Below, one piece after another: positions 16,584 to 23,961 of a stretch of 48,124 nucleotides of DNA. This stretch comes from Lachnospiraceae bacterium (GTDB lineage Bacteria > Bacillota > Clostridia > Lachnospirales > Lachnospiraceae): the NCBI GenBank assembly GCA_021201665.1, contig JAJQEO010000108.1, positions 1 through 48,124 on the forward strand, read 5' to 3'. The stretch's first letter is position 1. Each line of letters begins with the position of its first letter. Below the pieces are notes generated by a model. It worked only from the letters and a program-made list of their open reading frames with translations. It ran no database searches and was not told the origin of the DNA. The translations under genes and the position numbers were made by a program.

Positions 16584-19400
16584 TCAGCACGTCGCTCCGC
16601 CTTTGACCGTCTTTTTCAGAATGCTTTCCTTATCAATCCTGCCCTCCAGCAGCTTTTTGCTGACGACATCAAAGCCCAGCCTGGTCACAGTGTCCGCGAA
16701 GCGTTCGCCGGTCTGTCCTTCATCGCGGAACAGCAGGATCGCTTTTTCAACCACATCCATAACTTCTTCCTCAGAGGTAAAAATCCGGGGAAGCGGCTCG
16801 CCGTGCGCGACCTTTTTGCCCCAGCGTCCGCCGATATAGACGCGGTAGCCGTCCTGGTAATCAATTGCCCCGAATACGCACTTATCCCTGCAGCGCCCGC
16901 AGTTATTGCAAACATTCGGATCGATCAGAATCTTTCCATCTACAACCTTTGCCACTTTAATCGGACAAGCCGCTTCTACCTTACACTTTTTGCAGCCGCG
17001 GCATTTGGCCATATCCACCGTCGGTACTCTCTGCCCGACGATCCCCAGGTCATTGAGGTTCGGCTTCACGCAGTTATTCGGGCAGCCGCCGACCGCGATT
17101 TTAAATTTATGCGGCAGTGTCACCGTGTGATAGCCCACATAAAACTTTTCATGGAGCCGCTCAGACAGGCTGAACGTGTCGATCAGGCCGTACTGGCAGG
17201 TCGTCCCCTTACAGGATACTACCGGACGGACCAGCGAGCCGGTGCCGCCAGTCGAAAGGCCTCTCTCACTCAGGAAATCCATCAAAGGCTGCAGGTTCTG
17301 GTATTTCACGCCCTGAATTTCCAATGTCAGACGGGTCGTCATCGTCACCGCGCCGGAGCCGAAGCGCTCGGACGCCTCCGCGATCACGCGATGCTCTTCT
17401 GCCGTGATTTTGCCGTTTCTGGTAATCACACGGACGTTAAATACATCCGAATAACGTTTATCCTGCAGACAGCCGAGGCCCTTTACCCGCTTGATTTCCT
17501 CCGGAGGCAGCGTTCCGGTGATCTCAACCTTTACATCATTTACAAACAGGCCGCCCTCCAGCGCGCGAGTGTTGGTGTAACCAAGTGCCTTCAGACGATT
17601 CTGTGTAAAATACGCGCGTTTTCCTTTCGCGCAGACCAGAAGCAGCTTTTCATCCGTCCTGAGGCCTTCGATCGGAGCCGCGGCCTGACCGGCGTCGGTC
17701 TCTTTGACGGACGCCGCCTCGGCCGCGCCGATGCCTGCGCCTTCTGCGTCCGGTGTCCCGGCTGTGCCAATATCCATACCTTCTGCTCCTGGCGCCCCGC
17801 TTTCGCCGACATCCGCACCTTCTGCACCTGGCACCCTGCTTTCGCCGACATCCATACCTTCTGCACCTGGCACCCTGCTTTCGCTGACATCCGTAATGCC
17901 TCTTCTGTCGGCATCCGCAGATTCTACTGTATTGCACAGAGCAGTAACCGCCGCCAGATCCAGCCATTTTGCGCCCGGAATCGCCGGCGCGGGGCTGACA
18001 TCCAGCACCCGGTAGCCTTTTGCGCGACCGGCCAGATATTCTGCCGGTGTAAACGATTCATACTGCCCGGAAAGCTTATTTTCCACTATGTAACAGGCCT
18101 GCACAAACGGATGGATCGCGGTGGAAAATGGCGGCGCATAGGCAAAATCAAGCGTATCAAAGTCTTCCACTTTTGCTCCCATGGAAATGCCCGTCACAGC
18201 GATATCTATCATCTTATCGACCGCACCCGCGCCCAGCACCTGGATTCCCAAAAGGGCATGCGACGTCTTGTCCACAACCAGCTTGGTAACAAATGTCGAA
18301 GAATCCGGATAATAGTGTGCCTTGTCATCCGTCACACAGGTGGCCGTGACTACCTCGTAGCCTGCGTTTTTCGCCTGTTCTTCAGTCAGACCGGTACGTC
18401 CGGCATTCAGATCCGCTGCAAGCTTCACAACTCCTGTCCCAAGGCAGCCGCCATAGGGAGCTGCTGAAGCAGTCAGGTTTTTCGCCAGCAGACGCCCCGT
18501 GATATTCGCGGTGGAGCCCATCGCGGACCACTGCGGCTTTTTCGTAATGCGGTTAAAGACCTGCGCACAGTCTCCAACTGCGTAAATATCTTCAACATTT
18601 GTTCTCTGATACTCGTCTACAACAATCGTGCCGCGATTCATTTCGATTCCGGAGTCTTTCAAAAACTCCGTGGCCGGACGGACGCCGATCGCCAGGACGA
18701 CCACGTCTCCGGCAAAGCTCCCGACACTCGTGCGGATGCCGGAGGCTCTGCCCGTACCAGTGACCTCTTCCAGTGCCGCTCCTGTCACAATCCGCATGCC
18801 TTTTTTCGCGAGCTGGCGGCGGATATATCCAGCCATCTCTTTGTCAAACAGGTTCGGCATCACCTGAGAAGCCATGTCCACAACCGTGACAGAAATGCCC
18901 TTTGCCATCAGATTTTCCGCGATTTCCAATCCGATAAATCCTGCCCCGACCACGACCGCGCTTCTACAGGAATTCTGCTCCACGTAAGAGCGCAGCCCGG
19001 CCGCATCATCCGGTGTTCGCATGGTAAAAACACCCGCAAGAGAAGTCCCCGTCACGTTCGGCACAAACGGCACCGCTCCGGTCGCGATGACCAGCTTATC
19101 ATAAACGACGTTTTCCCCATTCACAAAGCGTACAGTCTTGGTCGGCGGATCCACCGCGACCGCCTCCGTGCCTGTTTTTACCTGCACCCCGGTCAGCCCG
19201 GTATATTTTTCTGGTGTGTTGACAATCAGCTCCCCGCGGCTTTCGATCGCCCCTCCGACATAATAAGGCAGGCCGCATCCGGCGTAGGAAATATCCTCGC
19301 CTTTCGTGTAGACAGTCACCGAAGCTGCGCTGTCCTCGCGCTTTAACTTCGCCGCAGTCTTCGTCCCGGCGGCTACGCCGCCTAATACTATAATGTTCAT
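16584..19400 (-). CDS. CoA-disulfide reductase - rhodanese - sulfite reductase fusion
   Basis: A 938-residue multidomain redox enzyme. Residues 1-450 form a FAD/NAD(P) disulfide oxidoreductase like CoA-disulfide/persulfide reductase: GGVAAGTKTAAK, active Cys42 in YAGCGLPYYVGG, and AIGVRPATEFL. A rhodanese-like domain follows (about 465-620) with Cys590 in LLVCAKGKRA; it is split by 13-residue tandem repeats at about 506-557. Residues about 648-938 are a nitrite/sulfite-reductase domain with siroheme-iron-sulfur cysteines 730, 735, 773 and 777 (CKGTTC, CPNNC) and an inserted two-cluster ferredoxin (C800-x2-C-x2-C-x5-C812; C831-x2-C-x2-C-x3-C841). A plausible job is reducing sulfite or a persulfide with electrons from NAD(P)H. 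Start chosen at the ATG with GAGGAG upstream. The gene has its own promoter with an overlapping dyad (19588-19637). Confidence 0.85.
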   Translation of the reverse strand: MNIIVLGGVAAGTKTAAKLKREDSAASVTVYTKGEDISYAGCGLPYYVGGAIESRGELIVNTPEKYTGLTGVQVKTGTEAVAVDPPTKTVRFVNGENVVYDKLVIATGAVPFVPNVTGTSLAGVFTMRTPDDAAGLRSYVEQNSCRSAVVVGAGFIGLEIAENLMAKGISVTVVDMASQVMPNLFDKEMAGYIRRQLAKKGMRIVTGAALEEVTGTGRASGIRTSVGSFAGDVVVLAIGVRPATEFLKDSGIEMNRGTIVVDEYQRTNVEDIYAVGDCAQVFNRITKKPQWSAMGSTANITGRLLAKNLTASAAPYGGCLGTGVVKLAADLNAGRTGLTEEQAKNAGYEVVTATCVTDDKAHYYPDSSTFVTKLVVDKTSHALLGIQVLGAGAVDKMIDIAVTGISMGAKVEDFDTLDFAYAPPFSTAIHPFVQACYIVENKLSGQYESFTPAEYLAGRAKGYRVLDVSPAPAIPGAKWLDLAAVTALCNTVESADADRRGITDVSESRVPGAEGMDVGESRVPGAEGADVGESGAPGAEGMDIGTAGTPDAEGAGIGAAEAASVKETDAGQAAAPIEGLRTDEKLLLVCAKGKRAYFTQNRLKALGYTNTRALEGGLFVNDVKVEITGTLPPEEIKRVKGLGCLQDKRYSDVFNVRVITRNGKITAEEHRVIAEASERFGSGAVTMTTRLTLEIQGVKYQNLQPLMDFLSERGLSTGGTGSLVRPVVSCKGTTCQYGLIDTFSLSERLHEKFYVGYHTVTLPHKFKIAVGGCPNNCVKPNLNDLGIVGQRVPTVDMAKCRGCKKCKVEAACPIKVAKVVDGKILIDPNVCNNCGRCRDKCVFGAIDYQDGYRVYIGGRWGKKVAHGEPLPRIFTSEEEVMDVVEKAILLFRDEGQTGERFADTVTRLGFDVVSKKLLEGRIDKESILKKTVKGGATC
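17730..17885. repeat. 39-bp x4 minisatellite inside the rhodanese domain
   Basis: Four in-frame 39-bp units (17847-17885, 17808-17846, 17769-17807, 17730-17768) encode 13-residue repeats of the type GESRVPGAEGMDV, then fade into GAAEA. Outer units are nearly identical and inner ones diverged. The repeat interrupts the rhodanese domain between its N-terminal half and the active-site strand. Confidence 0.95.
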
Positions 19401-19587
19401 AGTCCTCTCTCCTCGTATCCTGTTCCGTAATAATTGGCGACAAACGTTTCTTGTCTTTTATGCAGATTCCAGTCAAAAAAAGTATTATTGGACCGGATTC
19501 GCATCTTTTGTATCACACATACGCAGCATGTTCCGGCACAGCCTGGCAGTGGCAGTAATTCTCAGGCTCACCATGAATCGTAATCAT

Positions 19588-19616
19588 ATCTTACTATCAA
19601 AAATGGCATATGTCAA
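19588..19616 (-). promoter_or_regulatory. sigma-A promoter of the sulfite-reductase fusion
   Basis: Minus strand: TTGACA (19611-19616), a 17-base spacer, TAAGAT (19588-19593). The -35 hexamer falls inside the palindrome at 19604-19637. The leader to the start codon would be about 180 bases. Confidence 0.65.
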
Positions 19617-19637
19617 TTTCGAAAATGACATATGCCA
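19604..19637. promoter_or_regulatory. 34-bp near-perfect palindrome, operator candidate
   Basis: Two 12-bp half-sites, TGGCATATGTCA and TGACATATGCCA, are inverted around a 10-bp centre; over 34 bp only one base pair breaks the symmetry. Each half-site is itself nearly palindromic (TGnCATATGnCA), as expected for two dimers binding side by side. It covers the -35 region of the promoter above. Because TTTTTG follows the stem on the minus strand, it could also end the citrate synthase transcript from upstream. Confidence 0.65.
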
Positions 19638-19764
19638 AAAATATGAAATACGTAGCTGCGTTGCCCACTCTCTCCTTCCCCGGCTGCGAGGGTGCGGCGC
19701 GAATGTCCGGCAGGTAATAAGAAGACGGATATGTAATGACTTCACTTCCCTTTCATCTCAGCTC

Positions 19765-21132
19765 TCACCGTTTCTCCAGCGGCAGGTATGGCACATGGTG
19801 CCCGACATATTTGTAAGCAGGACGGATGATCTTGCCCCCGTTTACCAGCTCCTCCATGCGGTGGGCGCTCCAGCCGGCCATCCTGGAGATCGCGAAGATC
19901 GGCGTAAACATCTCCCTGGGGATGCCCAGCATGGAATATACAAAGCCGCTGTAAAAATCAACATTGCAGCAGATCGGCTTGTGCAGATTCTTCTCACTCG
20001 TCAGCACCTCTTTCGCGATCCGCTCGACGTTTTCGTAGAGTTCAAATTCTCTGACCAGTCCTTTTTCCTCGGAAAGGTTTCTCGCGTACTCCTTGAGAAT
20101 CACTGCCCTCGGATCGGAGAGCGTGTAAACTGCGTGTCCCATTCCATAGATCAGTCCCCGACCGTCAAAGGCCTCCTTGCGGATGATTTTTCTCAGGTAA
20201 TCAGCAAGCTGCGCCTCATTTCCCCAATCGCTGACATGCTCGCGGATATCGGCAAACATCTGCTCGACCTTGAGGTTCGCGCCGCCGTGCTTCGGGCCTT
20301 TTAGCGAACCGAGAGAAGCGGAAATCGCCGAATAGGTGTCGGTCTCGGTGGAAGAGACCACATGGGTCGTAAAGGTAGAGTTATTACCGCCGCCATGCTC
20401 CGCGTGGATCACCAGCGCAATGTCCAGGACCCGCGCCTCCAGCTCTGTGTACTGCCCATCCTCCCGCAGGGTGCGCAGAATATTTTCCGCCGTGGAAAGC
20501 TTCGGATCCGGATAGCGGATGAGAAGACTCTCGTCGTCGTGATAATGCTTGTGCGCGTGGTATGCATACACCGAGATCAGCGGCAGTGTGGCGATCAGGG
20601 AAAGGCTCTGGCGGAGCACATTCGGAATCGAAATGTCATCCGGGTTTTCATCGTAGGAATAAAGGGTCAGCACACTCCTCTGCAGCGCGTTCATCAGATT
20701 CTCGCTCGGCGCCTTCATGATGACGTCGCGCACGAACTTATTCGGCAGCTCGCGGTACTGCGCCAGAAGCTCCAGAAACGAATCCAGCTGCTGGCGGTTC
20801 GGAAGTGCGCCGAATAACAGCAGGTAAACCACCTCTTCATAATTAAATCTCCGGCCCGCAAAGCCGTCCTTCAGATCCATGACATTGTAGCCCTGGAAAT
20901 AGAGCTGGCCTTCCGCCGGGATTTTTTTCCCTTTCTCCTTTCGAAACGCGACCACGTCCGAGATCTCCGTCAGTCCGGTCAGGACGCCTTTGCCGTCCGA
21001 CTCACGCAGGCCGCGCTTTACATCGTATTCCGTATACAGGTTCAGGTCAAACTCGCTGGAAATCAGACAATATTTTGCCAGCTCCTCCAGCCTGATGTCA
21101 CGGATCTTTTTGTCTCTCTCGCTGATCGCCAT
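19765..21132 (-). CDS. gltA: citrate synthase
   Basis: A 455-residue citrate synthase that condenses oxaloacetate and acetyl-CoA into citrate, the first step towards 2-oxoglutarate and glutamate. Active-site features are visible: HAEHGGGNNSTF, GPKHGGAN, the catalytic histidine region GMGHAVYTLSDPRA, and the catalytic Asp in CNVDFYSG. I placed the start at the ATG at 21132, preceded by GGAGGAG, rather than at the longer frame. Length and the N-terminal extension (about 50 residues before the usual core) fit the clostridial type. It stands alone, with no aconitase or isocitrate dehydrogenase beside it. Confidence 0.93.
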   Translation of the reverse strand: MAISERDKKIRDIRLEELAKYCLISSEFDLNLYTEYDVKRGLRESDGKGVLTGLTEISDVVAFRKEKGKKIPAEGQLYFQGYNVMDLKDGFAGRRFNYEEVVYLLLFGALPNRQQLDSFLELLAQYRELPNKFVRDVIMKAPSENLMNALQRSVLTLYSYDENPDDISIPNVLRQSLSLIATLPLISVYAYHAHKHYHDDESLLIRYPDPKLSTAENILRTLREDGQYTELEARVLDIALVIHAEHGGGNNSTFTTHVVSSTETDTYSAISASLGSLKGPKHGGANLKVEQMFADIREHVSDWGNEAQLADYLRKIIRKEAFDGRGLIYGMGHAVYTLSDPRAVILKEYARNLSEEKGLVREFELYENVERIAKEVLTSEKNLHKPICCNVDFYSGFVYSMLGIPREMFTPIFAISRMAGWSAHRMEELVNGGKIIRPAYKYVGHHVPYLPLEKR

Positions 21133-21495
21133 AAGGTCTCCTCCTTTAAAAGAATGTGGTCGCAATCCCATTAGCTTCAGATGATGGATGTTTCACAACT
21201 ACTCTGTTATAATAAATCCGGCAGCAAATGACCGGAAACCCACGAATCGTTCCGCGCCTGCATCTTTGCTGCCACATGCAGTCCCCCGCATCGTAAAATG
21301 AAAACAGATGGCCTGGCATTCGCGCCGTCATGCGCTTCGCCCGCCATCCTCGCCGGTAGTCTTTTTACTATTTTATATTACTGTTGTTGTCGTAAATAAT
21401 CACAGGAATCTCTTTGTGAGCCACTTCCATTATACACGGATGAAAAAATTTTGCAACCGCTCTTTTTTTCTTAATTCACAAAGCCTTAATTCGCC
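21133..21495. other. 363-bp gap upstream of citrate synthase
   Basis: No gene supported. It should hold the citrate synthase promoter; TATAAC near 21210 on the minus strand is a weak -10 candidate without a good -35. A 14-bp direct repeat, CTTAATTCACAAAG (21470-21483 and 21495-21508), overlaps the stop codon of the small membrane protein that follows. Confidence 0.45.
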
Positions 21496-21663
21496 TTAAT
21501 TCACAAAGAAAATGACTCCCATCCCGATCAGAACGGCAAGCAGAATCACAATAAGGATGATCAGAAAAATCTGTGCCGGCGTGACGCCATTCCCCCGCTT
21601 CCTGTCATCCCTCTCCCAGGAATCCTCCCAGTCATTTTTTACTTCCCGTTCATACCGATTCAT
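21496..21663 (-). CDS. 55-residue single-span membrane protein
   Basis: A short gene: ATG at 21661-21663, TAA at 21496-21498, GGAGG about eleven bases upstream. The first 28 residues are very charged (MNRYEREVKNDWEDSWERDD) and the rest is one membrane span (QIFLIILIVILLAVLIGMGV) ending IFFVN. Its start overlaps the end of the ArsR-family gene by 14 bp, implying translational coupling. Most likely the N-terminus faces the cytosol. The pairing suggests it is made together with the regulator, perhaps as a partner or a small stress-responsive membrane peptide; that is inference. Confidence 0.7.
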   Translation of the reverse strand: MNRYEREVKNDWEDSWERDDRKRGNGVTPAQIFLIILIVILLAVLIGMGVIFFVN

Positions 21664-22240
21664 CTGTCTGGCTTCCTCCCTGTTTGATCCCTTTCCAGTG
21701 CCTGATCATGCTTTCCAGCTGTTCCAGCGTATCCCGGCGTATCGTATAGCAGATCCGTTTTCCGTCCCGGCGGCAGCTGACCAGCCCGCATTCATTTAAA
21801 ACCTTCATATGGTGAGACATTGTAGACTGCGCCACTGCAACAGACTGAAGCAGCTCGGCGGAACACATCTCCTGCTCCGAAAGCAGATTCAGTATTTTCA
21901 GGCGGTTCTCATCCGAGAGTGCCTGAAAAAGAGCAGGTATGTCCCCTTCCTTCCAGACTGCGTCATGAGAAAGCTTCGCCTTATCAGAAAATGCCGCGTT
22001 ATCCAGAAGTGCCTCCTCATCGAGAGTACTTTCTTTCGGAGATGGCTCCAGTATTGATTTCCCAGGCGAACGATCCTCTATTGAAGATTTCTCTTTTGAG
22101 GATTTCTTTTTCATAGATTTTTCTTTTAAAGATTTATCCTGTAAGAATTTTTCTTCTGAAATTTCTTGTAAAATTTTCTTTTTTGAAGATTTTGCTTTTA
22201 TAGATTTTGAGGACTTTTTCTCTTTTTTCTTCTTACCCAT
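21650..22240 (-). CDS. ArsR family regulator with Lys/Ser-rich N-terminal extension
   Basis: A 196-residue protein. The C-terminal 100 residues form a winged helix of the ArsR/SmtB type (ALFQALSDENRLKILNLL; recognition region VAQSTMSHHMKVLNECGLV; wing RRDGKRICYTI). ArsR proteins are usually 90-120 residues and repress transport or detoxification genes until a metal or redox signal releases them. Here about 90 extra residues precede the domain, very rich in Lys, Ser and Glu. The long form is real by start-site evidence: GGAG sits about nine bases before the ATG of MGKKKKEKK. The classical metal-binding CxC pair is absent; cysteines lie in EMCSAELL, NECGLV and VSCRR, so a thiol-based sensor is possible. 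Coupled to the small membrane protein downstream. Confidence 0.85.
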   Translation of the reverse strand: MGKKKKEKKSSKSIKAKSSKKKILQEISEEKFLQDKSLKEKSMKKKSSKEKSSIEDRSPGKSILEPSPKESTLDEEALLDNAAFSDKAKLSHDAVWKEGDIPALFQALSDENRLKILNLLSEQEMCSAELLQSVAVAQSTMSHHMKVLNECGLVSCRRDGKRICYTIRRDTLEQLESMIRHWKGIKQGGSQTDESV

Positions 22241-22404
22241 ATGAAAATCTCCTCTTAACCTTAGGACCTGTTAAAGAATTAGCTTTACAGTTCCTTATGC
22301 ATTCCGGGAATACCGTCTGCCGCACAACCTGTCTGGTTATGCACTGTATGCATCATAACAAAAATGCGAAGATTTGACAATTATTTTCAAGAATTAATTT
22401 TTCT

Positions 22405-22444
22405 GGAAAAAGCCCCTGCCTGGCTATATAAAATCAGGCAGGGG
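22405..22444 (-). terminator. terminator of the Gld-like ABC operon
   Basis: Minus strand: perfect 10-bp stem CCCCTGCCTG / CAGGCAGGGG with a 12-base AT loop, followed by CTTTTTCC. It lies about 33 bp past the stop of the DUF4340 gene. Confidence 0.85.
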
Positions 22445-22476
22445 AATTCGCCGGCAGCTCTCGCCCGACTCTCTGA

Positions 22477-23919
22477 TTATTCTGTTTCAGTTTCCTCCTC
22501 AGTCTCAGAAATATCTGTCATTTCTTCCGTTTCAGCCGCATCCGTCAGCACTTCTGTTTCGACCTCGTCCGTTTCTTCATCCATCTCAGCTTCTGCCACA
22601 TCCTCTGTCACACCTTCCGTCTCAGTTGCAGTTTCGATTTCTGTATCGGTTTCATTTTCTGCTTCTGCATCGGTTTCGGTATCCGTTGCAGTTTCCGTCT
22701 CAGCTTCTGTTTCGGTCTCTGTCTCTGCTTCCGTTTCGGTCCCAGCTTCCGTTTCTGTTTCAGTTTCCTCCTCCGGCTCCGCTACCAGATCATAAGGCGT
22801 GTAGCCGAGCAGCGTTGATACGGTGCTGCTCGAGATGGTGTGGACTTCCAGGGAATCTCCAAACCGTACATAATAATTTCCGCTGTCGTCCGTGTCACCA
22901 ATATAGAAGATCACCGTCTGCTCGATCAGTTCCGCTTCCTGCTCCGTCTCAGTTTCGGATTCCTCTTCGGAGGCAGCCTCCGTTTCCGCTTCTTCCTCCT
23001 CATCAGACAAATCCGTCTCCTCTGATGTGGCTTCTGCGTCTGTCTCGTCCTCTGCCTCGACCTCCTCTTCATAAGTGATGGTCAGAGTCACGGCCGGCTC
23101 ATCGAGACCATATTCTGAGAAATCGCTGCAATTGTGGTCAAGGAAGTCCACGTAGGAAATCCCCGCGACAGTGCTTGTCAAGGTATCTGCCTCATCAGAA
23201 TCTGCCTCGACTCCTTCTTCAAGTTCTTCGGCCGTGACATCCGCATCGTCTGCCCCGTTCTCGCTCGCACCGCTGACCATCCATACAGAATCCTCTATAT
23301 AGAGCTCGTAGTTCTCACCATCCGCCGTCTCCACGAGAATGCCCGTGACATCCGAGGCCAGGAAGGAAGGAAGCTCTTCGCTTTCGGCATAATCATAAAG
23401 ATCATCCGAAAAGCCTTCTCTTAAATCGGTGCTGACCGTATAAACAGTCGTCGTATCTTCATTGAGCATCAGGTAATCATTCCCGGTAGAGTCATTGTTG
23501 CTGCCGATCGTAACGATCGTCTCATTTCCGTCCTCGTCCGTCAGGGTAATCAGATTCTGCGGCTCATCAAACCCATATTCAGAAGCATCCTCGATTTCTG
23601 TCAGCGTCCGCAGCGACTTCAGTTCCGACAGCTCCGACAGCGGCGAAAGCAGTGCCGTCTGGCTCACCGGAAAGGTCTCATCGTCATCCTTCTGCCAGGT
23701 ATCATCATCTTGCAGGCTAAAGGACACCTCCTCGCCATCTATAAGGAAGGAAACCGCTGTAAGTGCAGAAGTATCCACCTCAAGAATGGTCTCGCCCGCC
23801 GCCGCTTCCTCTTCGGCCTCTTCTGTCTTCTGATTATAGACGCGCAGCCCAAAATAGGCTCCGCAAAGGAGTACGATTACCACCACTCCCGCAATCAGCT
23901 TTACGCTTTTTTTCTTCAT
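22477..23919 (-). CDS. DUF4340 membrane-anchored protein with acidic spacers
   Basis: A 480-residue protein with one N-terminal membrane span (residues 7-25, LIAGVVVIVLLCGAYFGL) and an extracytoplasmic DUF4340 region (about 45-270). DUF4340 proteins commonly accompany Gld-like ABC transporters, and that is the case here: it is the last gene of a four-gene leftward operon, 42 bp after the GldG-like gene. Two Glu/Thr/Asp-rich stretches stand out, an internal one at about 283-333 and the final 100 residues, which are almost pure Glu-Thr-Ala. They are likely disordered, highly negative spacers. The ribosome site is weak (AAAGGG about 15 bases away), so coupling to the upstream gene is likely. Confidence 0.8.
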   Translation of the reverse strand: MKKKSVKLIAGVVVIVLLCGAYFGLRVYNQKTEEAEEEAAAGETILEVDTSALTAVSFLIDGEEVSFSLQDDDTWQKDDDETFPVSQTALLSPLSELSELKSLRTLTEIEDASEYGFDEPQNLITLTDEDGNETIVTIGSNNDSTGNDYLMLNEDTTTVYTVSTDLREGFSDDLYDYAESEELPSFLASDVTGILVETADGENYELYIEDSVWMVSGASENGADDADVTAEELEEGVEADSDEADTLTSTVAGISYVDFLDHNCSDFSEYGLDEPAVTLTITYEEEVEAEDETDAEATSEETDLSDEEEEAETEAASEEESETETEQEAELIEQTVIFYIGDTDDSGNYYVRFGDSLEVHTISSSTVSTLLGYTPYDLVAEPEEETETETEAGTETEAETETETEAETETATDTETDAEAENETDTEIETATETEGVTEDVAEAEMDEETDEVETEVLTDAAETEEMTDISETEEETETE

Positions 23920-23961
23920 AATATATAAGCACCCTTTCTTAAAACGTCCCGATTTCCCTGG

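Noticed and set aside
16539-18467. Long plus-strand open frame (642 codons) opposite the sulfite-reductase fusion
   Set aside because: It is antisense to a gene with clear catalytic motifs, has no ribosome site and no recognisable domains; it is a by-product of GC-rich codon use.
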